A stretch of DNA of 51,259 bases from an uncultured Bacteroidota bacterium. GTDB lineage: Bacteria; Bacteroidota; Bacteroidia; Bacteroidales; P3. The stretch spans positions 1 to 51,259 of the forward strand of contig CACZRR010000005.1 of assembly GCA_902783595.1 (NCBI GenBank), read 5' to 3'. Both the position numbers and the translations under genes were made by a program. The notes under the pieces were generated by a model that saw only the letters and a program-made list of their open reading frames with translations, searched no databases and was not told where the DNA came from. This document shows, piece after piece, positions 24,374 to 32,895 of the stretch (its first letter is position 1; every line of letters begins with the position of its first letter).

Positions 24374-25633
24374 ATGGAGTATCAGGAAAAACTCAAGATA
24401 GACTGGTGGACGGTAGTAATCTATCTCGTCATCATGTTCTTTGGGTGGCTTAATGTCTATGCTGCAGGATACAGTGAGGCCCATTCTTCGATTTTTGATT
24501 TTTCGGTGCAGCATGGCAAGCAATTTATTTGGATAGTGATGGCGCTAGCGCTCGCGGGTGTCATACTTCTCACTGAGCCACGTCTCTTTTCCAACACCGC
24601 CTATGCCATCTATGGCTTTGTCATGGGGCTACTTGTGCTAACGCTATTTTTGGCTGTTACCGTCAATGGAGGAAAATCATGGATTGACCTTGGGTTCTTC
24701 CGCTTACAGCCTTCGGAATTTGCCAAGTTTGCCACTGCATTGGCAGTGTCCAAATATCTCTCGGCACTGCATATTGAGATGAAGGACATGCGTACCCAAA
24801 TAGTGGTGGCGGCACTTATTGCCATTCCGGCCTTGCTTATTTTGTTGCAGCACGATACCGGGTCGGCACTTGTTTTCGTGGGTTTTATACTGCCTTTCTA
24901 CCGTGAAGGTCTTTCAGGAGCCTTTCTCATCATTGGAGTGGCTGCCATTGCTCTTTTTGTTCTTGCCCTATTGGTCAACAAGTATATTCTCATGGGCGTC
25001 CTCGCCGTAGTGGCGTTGCTCTACCTCTTCGTATGGCTCAATAAGCGTAGCGGTCGTATATATTGGAGAACGATAGGGATCTGGCTGTGCTGTGCGCTGT
25101 TTATCTTTTCGGTCGACTTTGTATTCAATAACATCCTTGAATCTCACCAGCGAGAGCGCATCGATGTGTTGCTGGGTAAGACTGAGGATCTGCGAGGGTC
25201 AGGATACAATGTCAATCAATCGAAGATAGCTATCGGTTCCGGAGGATTTGCAGGGAAGGGTTTTTTGGGCGGTACCCTTACCAAAGCTGACTTTGTCCCG
25301 GAGCAGGAGACCGACTTTATATTCTGTACTGTTGGAGAGGAATGGGGCTGGTTAGGGTCGTCGACGTTAGTGGCTCTCTACGCATGGTTGCTCCTGCGCC
25401 TTATAGCAATGGCCGAACGACAGCGGTCGCCGTTTTCGCGTATATACGGTTACTCAGTGGCCAGCATTCTTTTTGTCCACCTCTTTGTCAATGTGGGCAT
25501 GGTATTGGGATTGGTACCTGTCATTGGCATTCCCCTTCCTTTCTTCTCCTATGGAGGCTCGTCACTGCTGGCATTCACGATTCTGCTCTTCATTTTCATC
25601 CGCCAGGATGCTTCGAAAAATCAGTTGTTATAG
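24374..25633 (+). CDS. rodA: Rod shape-determining protein RodA (SEDS glycosyltransferase)
   Basis: The 419-residue integral membrane protein polymerises lipid II into glycan strands as partner of PBP2. About ten membrane helices are visible. SEDS signatures include GGKSWIDLGFFRLQPSEFAK (about 96-115) and the later GLVPVIGIPLPFFSYGGSSL (about 377-396). It follows mrdA by seven bases, so the two partners are almost certainly co-expressed. Confidence 0.94.
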   Translation: MEYQEKLKIDWWTVVIYLVIMFFGWLNVYAAGYSEAHSSIFDFSVQHGKQFIWIVMALALAGVILLTEPRLFSNTAYAIYGFVMGLLVLTLFLAVTVNGGKSWIDLGFFRLQPSEFAKFATALAVSKYLSALHIEMKDMRTQIVVAALIAIPALLILLQHDTGSALVFVGFILPFYREGLSGAFLIIGVAAIALFVLALLVNKYILMGVLAVVALLYLFVWLNKRSGRIYWRTIGIWLCCALFIFSVDFVFNNILESHQRERIDVLLGKTEDLRGSGYNVNQSKIAIGSGGFAGKGFLGGTLTKADFVPEQETDFIFCTVGEEWGWLGSSTLVALYAWLLLRLIAMAERQRSPFSRIYGYSVASILFVHLFVNVGMVLGLVPVIGIPLPFFSYGGSSLLAFTILLFIFIRQDASKNQLL

Positions 25634-25665
25634 AACCCAACGTCAAACGATAAATCATTATTTTC

Positions 25666-26901
25666 GTGTCCAAAAAGAATACTCACGACGAACATTGTTC
25701 CTTTTGTGGTCGACCCGCTTCGCAGGCAGGCATGTTGGCCAGTGGTCTAAATGGATATATTTGTGCAGATTGTGCCCGTCTGGCACAGCAGATTTTTAAT
25801 GATGCAGCCGCTTCGCAGGGGCATCCTGCCGCTCCCCAGGTGCAGTTGACCGACATACCCACACCTCAGGAAATAAAGACCTTTCTTGATCAGTATGTCA
25901 TCGGACAGACGGAGGCCAAGAAGGTGCTCTCCGTCGCTGTCTACAACCACTACAAACGCCTCCGTTACAATGAGCAGCATGGAGACAAGAACGATGTGGA
26001 GATAGAAAAATCGAATATCATGCTTGTCGGAGAGACCGGTACCGGGAAGACGCTTCTTGCTCGCACCATAGCGCGCATGTTGCAAGTGCCATTCTGTATC
26101 GCCGATGCCACCACTCTTACCGAAGCTGGCTATGTGGGCGACGATGTTGAGAATGTCCTTGTACGGCTGTTACAGGCTGCCAACTACAATGTGGAGGCAT
26201 GCGAGAAAGGTATTGTCTTTATCGACGAAATCGACAAGATAGCTCGCAAGAGCGAGAATACATCCATTACTCGTGATGTCAGCGGTGAGGGAGTGCAGCA
26301 GGCCCTCCTTAAGCTGTTGGAGGGAGCTCTGGTTTCGGTGCCTCCGGAAGGTGGGCGCAAACACCCTGAGCAGAAGCTCATCACTATCAATACACGCAAT
26401 ATTCTCTTTATTTGCGGAGGCGCCTTCGACGGCATAGAGCGCGTCATCGGGTCGCGCCTGAATACCGGAGTGATTGGCTTTAACAACAACGAGTCGCGTC
26501 GGCGTGTCGACCGTGAGAACATGTTGCGTCATGTGCAACCCATGGATGTCAAAAAGTTTGGCCTCATTCCCGAATTGGTGGGCCGTTTTCCTGTACTTAC
26601 AGCCCTCCAGCCTCTCGACCGTGAAGCCTTGCTCAGCATCCTTACGGAGCCTAAAAATGCTCTTGTCAAGCAGTATAAGGAACTCTTCAAGATGGACGAT
26701 ATTGACCTTGAGTTTGCGCCCGATGCTCTTGATTTAGTTGTCGACCGGGCGATGGAATACCACCTTGGAGCTCGTGGTTTGCGCTCTATCATGGAGAGTA
26801 TCATGACCGACTTGATGTTTGAATTACCGACGTTGAAGAAAGGGTCAACTTTCACTCTCACACGCGACGAGGCGGAAAGCAAACTGCAAAACAAGGGGTG
26901 A
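25666..26901 (+). CDS. clpX: ATP-dependent protease ATPase subunit ClpX
   Basis: The 411-residue AAA+ unfoldase feeds substrates to ClpP. An N-terminal zinc domain has C11, C14, C33 and C36. Walker A is GETGTGKT (122-129) and Walker B FIDEID (I186-D187-E188). The pore loop GYVGDD and the sensor-region [12 protein letters not shown] are present. The start is GTG at 25666, which gives the normal N terminus. The location is unusual: clpX is commonly next to clpP and tig, but here it follows mrdA-rodA by 32 bases and no clpP lies in the window. Confidence 0.95.
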   Translation: MSKKNTHDEHCSFCGRPASQAGMLASGLNGYICADCARLAQQIFNDAAASQGHPAAPQVQLTDIPTPQEIKTFLDQYVIGQTEAKKVLSVAVYNHYKRLRYNEQHGDKNDVEIEKSNIMLVGETGTGKTLLARTIARMLQVPFCIADATTLTEAGYVGDDVENVLVRLLQAANYNVEACEKGIVFIDEIDKIARKSENTSITRDVSGEGVQQALLKLLEGALVSVPPEGGRKHPEQKLITINTRNILFICGGAFDGIERVIGSRLNTGVIGFNNNESRRRVDRENMLRHVQPMDVKKFGLIPELVGRFPVLTALQPLDREALLSILTEPKNALVKQYKELFKMDDIDLEFAPDALDLVVDRAMEYHLGARGLRSIMESIMTDLMFELPTLKKGSTFTLTRDEAESKLQNKG

Positions 26902-26918
26902 ACTGCCGTTTACTTTTT

Positions 26919-26949
26919 TTTGCTGTTTGATAAAAAAGTTGTAATTTAG
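26919..26949 (+). promoter_or_regulatory. Promoter of the PorE-like gene
   Basis: TTTG (26919-26922), 19 bases, then TAATTTAG (26942-26949) match the Bacteroidota promoter with one mismatch in the -7 box. The start codon lies about 90 bases downstream. Confidence 0.6.
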
Positions 26950-26964
26950 CGCTTTGAATAAGCA

Positions 26965-26994
26965 CATTGAAAGGGCCGTAAAGTCCCTTCAATG
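26965..26994 (+). other. 5' UTR stem-loop of the PorE-like gene
   Basis: CATTGAA-A-GGG (26965-26975) pairs with CCCTTCAATG (26985-26994): ten base pairs with one bulged A around a nine-base loop. It lies between the predicted promoter and the start codon and is not followed by a T run, so it is more likely a leader structure than a terminator. Its role is unknown. Confidence 0.5.
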
Positions 26995-27041
26995 AGTTGG
27001 TTCGGATATTGATACAGAGAAAAAAGAAGAGCGATAAATAT

Positions 27042-29813
27042 ATGAAAACACTTAAAAAAGGTTTCTTTTTGCTGATGACTGCCATGATGGTGGCATCTTT
27101 CGCTAATGCGCAGAGCATCGCAAAAAAGGCTGACGACCTCTTCGATCAGTACCGCTATGTTGAGGCATGTAAGGAGTACGAGAAGGCCTACAATAAGATC
27201 AAGAACAACAAGGCTGAAAAGAACCGTATCTATTTCCAGATGGCCGAGTGCTATCGTTTGACATACAATTACCCCATGGCCAAGGTTATTTACAAGCGAT
27301 TGGTTAATGAGGAGTACTACAATAGTGAACGCAAGCTCTATTTTAATCTGGCCGAGATGTGCCGTTTTCAAGAGGAGTTTGAGGAAGCAGAGATCTATTA
27401 TGACAAATATCTGGAGCTGGAGCCCGACGATACCCATGCCATCAAGCGAAAGAAATCGCTTATCCATCATGCTGAGATGGGTCAACACCGCACGCGTCAT
27501 GAGGTGACGCAGATGGACGACTGGAATAGTGATTTTAACGATTTCGCCCCCCGTTTCCTGGGCAATGATACCACGAAGGTTCTATTCACTTCGTCGCGCT
27601 TTGCCGAAGGTGAGGGCGAGAACAGAGATCCTTGGACAGACCAGGCTTTTTCAGATATTTATTTCGTCTTCATGGACCGCAATGGGCAGTGGAATTCTAC
27701 TCCAGAACCATGGGATAAGAGTGGAAAAATCAATACTGCCGTCAACGAGGGCGAACCATCGTTCACCCCTGATGGTAACATGGTATTCTTCACACGTTGC
27801 GACATTCGAGAGAACACCACGTCACTCTGCCGTATCTATTCGTCAACGCGCACTCCCGAAACACTCGACAAGAAGGGTAAGAAAGGCACCGCCAAGAAGA
27901 AAACTCTGAAAAAAACAACAAAAAAGAAGGGTAAGAAAGGTAAGGATATCGATGACGAACAGCCTGCCGAGATGGAGCAGCCTACAGAGCTGAAGGCAGG
28001 TGAATGGTCGGAGCCCGTCTATGTACATCTGGGTGACACCGCCTATAGTTATCTCTATCCCGCCATTACCTCCGATGGCCTCACCCTCTATTTCACCTCC
28101 GATATGCCTGGTGGCTTCGGCGAATATGATATCTGGCGTGCCACACGTAAGTCCACCGCCGACGATTTCGGCCGACCCGTTAACCTCACCTCGGTTGTCA
28201 ATACTCCTGGCAAGGAGATGATGCCTGTTTTGCGCAACGATTCACTGCTCTATTTCTCGTCAGATGGTCTCCCTGGTGTGGGTGGTCAGGATCTCTTCAG
28301 CACAAAACTTAGCCCCAACGGGCGCTGGTCGGTGCCGCAGCACCTGGGCGTACCCATCAACTCGTCGTACGATGAGCTGTCCATCGTCTTCTATCCGGAC
28401 AATGAGATGAGCAATATTGTGGAGCGCGGTTTCTTCTCATCCAATCGCCCCTACAACGAGCCTCACAATGATGCTAACCGTAACGAGAACCGCAGCACCA
28501 AGCGTAAAGGTCCGTTACCCATCAATGATAATATTTTCTATTTTGAGCTGCAAGGTCTGAATTATGCCATTCAGGGCACTGTGCGTGACGAGAAATCGAT
28601 GCAGCTCATCAAGGACGCACGCCTTAAAATCGTTGGCTCTGATGGTATGGAGGCCGAGACGCGTACCGACAAGAAGGGCTTCTACAAGTTCGATAGTACG
28701 CTGATACGCCGCGATGTGGTGTACAAGATGTATCTCTCCAAGTCGGGGTATTACAGTACTGAGGGTTCAGAAAGTACACGTGGCTATACCACCAACAAGA
28801 CCCTGGTGCATGACTTCCGCATGGAGCCCGTCCCGCGTCGTCCCATTGTGCTGCCACAGATACAATTCGATCTGGCAAAAGCGGATCTGAAGGCAGATTT
28901 CATGGATTCGTTAATGGATCTTTACCTCATTATGGATAACAATCCTAACCTTGTGGTGGAGATACGCTCACATACCGACTGTCAGCCCTATGTGGGTCTC
29001 ACCAACGATACCCTCTCGCAGCGCCGCGCACAGAGTGTGGTGGACTATCTGGTGAGCCGCGGTATCGAACGCGACCGTTTGGTGGCCAAGGGCTATGCCG
29101 AACGTGTACCTCGGGTATTGGATGAGGATATGGTTGTTGAGTACAATGGCCAGAAATATGAGTTCTCGGCAGGATCCGTCATGGATTGCGACTATATCGC
29201 CACCCTCAGCGGTGACAGGCAACAGGCGGCACACTCCCTCAATCGTCGTATCGAGTTCCTGGTGCTGCGCGAAGATTATGTGCCGCGCAGATTGGTGGAA
29301 AATATGACGGCTCCCCAACCGGTGGCAAAGGTCGACGAAAACGGTAAGGTGGTCGACCTCGTCAACCGCGACGTCAACGACGATATCGAGGAGACACAGC
29401 CCACCATCGTACATGACGAGAGCGTGGTGCCGGTGGTGATGATTAATGCCACACGCGGCGAGATGAGCTGTATCGCCAACGGTTTCCAGATTCCCATGCT
29501 TATCGACGAGCGCTATGCTGAGCCTATAGCCATCTCTTGGGAGGAAGCTATGAATCTCCTATACCAGCAACGTATCACCAAGGAGGACTTCCCCCTGCGC
29601 GACCAGTCTTTCGATGCCGAGGGCAATATCGTCGACCGCACAACACTTGTGTTCAAAAACATGCAGATTGGTGAACAACGCCGCGAGAAGGTCGAGGTGA
29701 TAGTCGTCAAGGGTATAGACTACAAGTTTATCATCAACCGCACCGGCCTGCTGCAATTCGGCAAGTACGAATTCGACAAGCAGCGGTCTCGCCTCATCTT
29801 CTTGGATGAATAA
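27042..29813 (+). CDS. PorE-like T9SS envelope protein (TPR, beta-propeller, CRD, OmpA) with C-terminal protease-like domain
   Basis: The 923-residue protein has a signal peptide (1-24), TPR repeats (about 25-155), PD40-type beta-propeller strands (about 170-500), a carboxypeptidase-regulatory-like domain (about 506-585) and an OmpA peptidoglycan-binding domain (about 603-743, with IRSHTDCQ and SQRRAQSVVDYL). That order is the architecture of PorE, a T9SS component anchored in the periplasm. Two additions stand out. A lysine-rich insert (about 276-301) lies inside the propeller region. An extra domain (about 796-923) resembles clan AA (retropepsin-like) proteases, but the catalytic DTG is replaced by D822-E-R824. 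The start is ATG 27042, since the longer frame would spoil the signal peptide. It overlaps miaA by eight bases. Confidence 0.85.
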   Translation: MKTLKKGFFLLMTAMMVASFANAQSIAKKADDLFDQYRYVEACKEYEKAYNKIKNNKAEKNRIYFQMAECYRLTYNYPMAKVIYKRLVNEEYYNSERKLYFNLAEMCRFQEEFEEAEIYYDKYLELEPDDTHAIKRKKSLIHHAEMGQHRTRHEVTQMDDWNSDFNDFAPRFLGNDTTKVLFTSSRFAEGEGENRDPWTDQAFSDIYFVFMDRNGQWNSTPEPWDKSGKINTAVNEGEPSFTPDGNMVFFTRCDIRENTTSLCRIYSSTRTPETLDKKGKKGTAKKKTLKKTTKKKGKKGKDIDDEQPAEMEQPTELKAGEWSEPVYVHLGDTAYSYLYPAITSDGLTLYFTSDMPGGFGEYDIWRATRKSTADDFGRPVNLTSVVNTPGKEMMPVLRNDSLLYFSSDGLPGVGGQDLFSTKLSPNGRWSVPQHLGVPINSSYDELSIVFYPDNEMSNIVERGFFSSNRPYNEPHNDANRNENRSTKRKGPLPINDNIFYFELQGLNYAIQGTVRDEKSMQLIKDARLKIVGSDGMEAETRTDKKGFYKFDSTLIRRDVVYKMYLSKSGYYSTEGSESTRGYTTNKTLVHDFRMEPVPRRPIVLPQIQFDLAKADLKADFMDSLMDLYLIMDNNPNLVVEIRSHTDCQPYVGLTNDTLSQRRAQSVVDYLVSRGIERDRLVAKGYAERVPRVLDEDMVVEYNGQKYEFSAGSVMDCDYIATLSGDRQQAAHSLNRRIEFLVLREDYVPRRLVENMTAPQPVAKVDENGKVVDLVNRDVNDDIEETQPTIVHDESVVPVVMINATRGEMSCIANGFQIPMLIDERYAEPIAISWEEAMNLLYQQRITKEDFPLRDQSFDAEGNIVDRTTLVFKNMQIGEQRREKVEVIVVKGIDYKFIINRTGLLQFGKYEFDKQRSRLIFLDE

Positions 29814-30735
29814 CGCGGAGGCTATCCATCGTCCGCTGATCACTATCTTGGGCCCTACGGCCACTGGCAAGACAGCTGTGGCGGCAGAGGTGGCCTACCG
29901 TCTGGATGGCGAAATTATCAGTGCCGACTCACGGCAGGTGTTCCGTGGCATGGACATCGGAAGCGGGAAGGACATTGCTGACTATACTGTTCATGGCAAA
30001 CACGTTCCCTACCACCTTATCGACATCTGCGACCCCTCCGAGGAGTACAATGCCTATCGTTTCCTGTGCGACTTCAAGTCGGCTTTCGAACATATCGTTG
30101 CTGCCGGTCGGCAGCCCATTCTTTGTGGCGGCACAGGGCTATATGTCGATGCCGTCGTGCGGGGCTACCACCTGGCCGATGCCCCAATCAACGAGGACTT
30201 CCGACGTTCTTTGGAGCCATTCAGCGACGAACAGTTAGAGACTCGCCTGGCATCGCTGGTGAAGCTCCACAACCACACCGATACGGAGACACGCGACCGC
30301 CTCGTCCGCGCACTCGAGATACAGGAGTTCGCCATGCAGCATCCGGAAGCCTACATCCATTTGCCCGCCATGCGCCATTTCATCTTCGGCATCAAATTCG
30401 ACAGACAGCAGATTGTCGAACGCATAGAGCGGCGTCTACGTCTACGTATGGAGGAGGGGATGACCAGTGAAGTGCAACGGCTACTCGACTCCGGCGTCAG
30501 CCCCGAGCGCCTTATGCGCTTTGGATTGGAGTATCGTCACGTGACGCGTTATCTGCTGGGACAATGCACTCGCGACGAGCTTTTCCGCGATCTTTTTACT
30601 GATATCCGCCGTTTCGCTAAACGACAGATGACCTGGTTCCGCCGCATGGAACGCAACGGCGTAGACATCCATTGGATCGACGGCACACTCTCTCTCGAAG
30701 AGAAGGCTAACATTATTGTCTCATCAGTTTCCTGA
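29806..30735 (+). CDS. miaA: tRNA dimethylallyltransferase
   Basis: The 309-residue enzyme adds the isopentenyl group to A37 of tRNAs that read codons starting with U. The P-loop is GPTATGKT (16-23), followed by the MiaA signature SADSRQVFRGMDIGSGK and later GGTGLYVDAV and GLEYRHV. It starts eight bases inside the PorE-like gene, so translation is coupled. Its last 23 bases overlap the convergent T9SS-substrate gene. Confidence 0.95.
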   Translation: MNNAEAIHRPLITILGPTATGKTAVAAEVAYRLDGEIISADSRQVFRGMDIGSGKDIADYTVHGKHVPYHLIDICDPSEEYNAYRFLCDFKSAFEHIVAAGRQPILCGGTGLYVDAVVRGYHLADAPINEDFRRSLEPFSDEQLETRLASLVKLHNHTDTETRDRLVRALEIQEFAMQHPEAYIHLPAMRHFIFGIKFDRQQIVERIERRLRLRMEEGMTSEVQRLLDSGVSPERLMRFGLEYRHVTRYLLGQCTRDELFRDLFTDIRRFAKRQMTWFRRMERNGVDIHWIDGTLSLEEKANIIVSSVS

Positions 30736-32026
30736 TACAGCTGCCTGCCGGTGTGCTGAATCGCAGGGTGTAGAGCCCCGTGGGGAGTGCGCGCATATCG
30801 ACGCTGATCGTGGTGCTACCCGTCGCAGGGCGGATGGAATAGCACAGCCTGCCTGCAGGGCCAATGACCTCCAGCAGACTGCCCGCCACAGCCGGCGAAG
30901 CCAAAGAGAGTGTCGCCGTGTGGCTGGTGGGATTGGGCGAGAGGGAGAAGGAGGCATCTCCCGCCGTGCTCACCCCGACGTTGCGTAGCGACAGGTGCTG
31001 CGGCGCATGCCATTCGCCGGCGACGAGGGTGTCGTAGTGGCTGGTGGCGTAGTGACAGGTCTTGCGGACGGAGTAGAGGTAGTCCTGCTGAGGGTCCAGA
31101 TTGGAGAATGTGTAGGACGTGGTGTTGGTGTCAAGATCTATCGGCGTGCCGTTTTCTATCGGTGTGCCTGCCGGGACGATGACCACCTGCCACCCCACGG
31201 CATCGTCGTGCGAGTCCCACCCCACAGTGACGGCATCCATCTCCCGTCCCGTCTCCCTCAGCCGCTTGGGCTGTGTACAGCGCAATTTCACAATGGGGAA
31301 AAAACCGCCCCAGAGAGAGAATAAACAGCCACCTCTATCTCCTAATGAATTATCGTATCTTAAAAAATGAATACTATCCTCGTTGAAATCAGAGGTTCGC
31401 TGATTTCTCCAATAATAATCATGTGGTGTGTTACTTGGATAATAGAGATACCATTCCGTTGCATAGTGCTGTGAGCTGGACATATTGTTGTGTATTCCTA
31501 CGGCAAAGGTATCCAGAGATGCTTCCAACTGATTCTTTGAAGGCGGCTGGCTAAAATAGAATTCGTAGCAGGGGTATACGACGGTATCGTTTTGTGGCTC
31601 CCCCCAATGTAGGTTTGACTCATATTGGAAATACAATTCTCTCACCACCCCCCTCGCCGATGTGGTGTCAATGAGAGAAAAGGTATGGAAATTTAGTATC
31701 TCGCCCTCGGTCCTTCCCATGTTTTTAAACATTCCTACTTGAATGGGATTGATGCTGTCATGTAATGTGGCTACAACTGCCACTCCGTAAATATTGCTAT
31801 TTTCAATATAGGGCAACTCATATAAGTCCCACCAAGGGGCCATGATTCTATTTGTAATATCACCATTATTTGTTTGGATCCAACAAGGACCCTCTCTGTC
31901 ATCCATGTTCTCCGCTTGTGGCCAATACTGATAATAGGGATCCAGGTAATGGATTGTGTCTACTTGTGCTTGAACGAAGGAACAAGCACTTATCGCTATA
32001 AATAGAAGAAGTCTTTTTATATTCAT
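30713..32026 (-). CDS. T9SS-secreted protein with fibronectin III-like domain
   Basis: The 437-residue protein has a signal peptide (1-20, ending VQAQ) and an N-terminal domain I do not recognise (about 21-255) with several Trp/Tyr-rich segments. A fibronectin III-like domain follows (about 258-345, starting TVGWDSHDDAVGWQVVIVP). The C-terminal T9SS sorting domain (about 362-437) has SLSPNPTSHTATLSL, LPTGLYTLRF and terminal CIRKLMRQ. The protein is expected to cross the outer membrane through the T9SS and be attached to the surface or released. Its coding end overlaps miaA by 23 bases. A truncated reading frame of similar style lies just upstream. Confidence 0.85.
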   Translation of the reverse strand: MNIKRLLLFIAISACSFVQAQVDTIHYLDPYYQYWPQAENMDDREGPCWIQTNNGDITNRIMAPWWDLYELPYIENSNIYGVAVVATLHDSINPIQVGMFKNMGRTEGEILNFHTFSLIDTTSARGVVRELYFQYESNLHWGEPQNDTVVYPCYEFYFSQPPSKNQLEASLDTFAVGIHNNMSSSQHYATEWYLYYPSNTPHDYYWRNQRTSDFNEDSIHFLRYDNSLGDRGGCLFSLWGGFFPIVKLRCTQPKRLRETGREMDAVTVGWDSHDDAVGWQVVIVPAGTPIENGTPIDLDTNTTSYTFSNLDPQQDYLYSVRKTCHYATSHYDTLVAGEWHAPQHLSLRNVGVSTAGDASFSLSPNPTSHTATLSLASPAVAGSLLEVIGPAGRLCYSIRPATGSTTISVDMRALPTGLYTLRFSTPAGSCIRKLMRQ

Positions 32027-32044
32027 TGCATTTTTTGAAAGGGA

Positions 32045-32352
32045 TTAATAGGGTCTTATGCAATTCATATTAGGATAAAAAGAAAATACAGATGAACCTA
32101 TCGGCTCGTTAGAATTGGTATTTAAATTCCATGAAGGACTAGTAACTCCAACGATTCTTTCAGCCACTGGCAGCACATAAGCGTCAAACTTGTAAGCCTT
32201 GGGACAGTAGGTCTGGCTCATGATCATGCTCAATGTGGGGTTCTGCACCAGCCAAAAGTATTTTCCTGTGGAGATAAAGTGTGTCCCAAATCGGTGTATG
32301 GAAGTGAAATCTTTCCCCCTATAACGCTCTGTCCCCGTTATTATTGCCTCCT
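32045..32352 (-). pseudogene. 5'-truncated reading frame, possible relict of a secreted protein
   Basis: On the minus strand the frame is open for about 100 codons, from a homopolymer tract (C9 then A9 on the plus strand, 32353-32370) to a TAA at 32045. Its codon use and composition (Tyr, Phe, Asn, Ser rich) look coding, but there is no ATG; the only candidate start is a GTG at 32248, giving 67 residues. It ends 19 bases before the T9SS-substrate gene on the same strand and has a similar flavour (AYVLPVAERIVGV), so it may be the tail of a lost paralogue. It has no sorting domain. Apart from this frame and the rpsT terminator, the stretch 32027-32422 holds nothing I can identify. Confidence 0.4.
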
Positions 32353-32361
32353 CCCCCCCCC

Positions 32362-32396
32362 AAAAAAAAATCGCGCCAAATCTCTTGGCGCGATTT
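32362..32396 (-). terminator. Intrinsic terminator of rpsT
   Basis: AAATCGCGCCAA (minus strand, 32385-32396) pairs perfectly over 12 bases with TTGGCGCGATTT (32368-32379) around a five-base loop and runs into T9 on the minus strand. It lies 26 bases after the rpsT stop. Confidence 0.9.
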
Positions 32397-32422
32397 CATT
32401 TCGTTAGCTGTGAGGTCGCTCC

Positions 32423-32674
32423 TTACATGGCGTTGACCTTCAGCATCAGTTTCGATTTGAGGTTGGCGGCTTTGTTCTTGTGGATGACAGAACGCTTGGC
32501 CAGCTTGTCGATGATGGAAATCATCTTGGGAAGGCGCTCGGTGGCCTGACCCTTATCTTCCAATGCACGGAAGTCGCGCAGGGCATTGCGCATGGTCTTG
32601 GCATAGTACCTGTTCTCAACCCTTTTTGCCTCGTTCGAACGAATTCTCTTTTTTGCAGACTTGTGGTGTGCCAT
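32423..32674 (-). CDS. rpsT: 30S ribosomal protein S20
   Basis: The 83-residue basic protein starts MAHHKSAKKRIRSNEAKR, the S20 signature, and keeps the helical Lys/Arg-rich body ending KNKAANLKSKLMLKVNAM. S20 is a primary 16S rRNA-binding protein. The gene lies 48 bases after tRNA-Glu on the same strand and probably shares its promoter. A strong terminator follows. Confidence 0.96.
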   Translation of the reverse strand: MAHHKSAKKRIRSNEAKRVENRYYAKTMRNALRDFRALEDKGQATERLPKMISIIDKLAKRSVIHKNKAANLKSKLMLKVNAM

Positions 32675-32722
32675 AGATTGCTTTGTTCTTTCTTTTTATA
32701 TATGTTTTCTTTCTTTCTTCTG

Positions 32723-32797
32723 TACCGCGTGCGGGATTCGAACCCGCGATTTTGAGAATGAAAATCTCACGTCCTGGGCCATCTAGACGAACGCGGC
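32723..32797 (-). tRNA. tRNA-Glu (UUC)
   Basis: The 75-base cloverleaf has acceptor GCCGCGT/ACGCGGT, the D-arm sequence TCGTCTAGATGGCCCAGGAC typical of tRNA-Glu, anticodon loop TTTTCAT with anticodon TTC, and a T-arm GCGGG-TTCGAAT-CCCGC. CCA is not encoded. The first base pair is G-U. Confidence 0.95.
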
Positions 32798-32827
32798 AGC
32801 ATGCTTTTTTTCACTTAAAAGCGGGTG

Positions 32828-32858
32828 CAAAAGTACTAACTATTTCCGACATGGCAAA
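32828..32858 (-). promoter_or_regulatory. Promoter of tRNA-Glu / rpsT
   Basis: On the minus strand TTTG (32855-32858), 19 bases, then TACTTTTG (32828-32835), followed by GCACCCGC. The -7 box and spacing are identical to the tRNA-Cys promoter. Confidence 0.85.
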
Positions 32859-32895
32859 ATTTTTTTCAACGGCGGCGGTTGATATCTTTTCCCAG

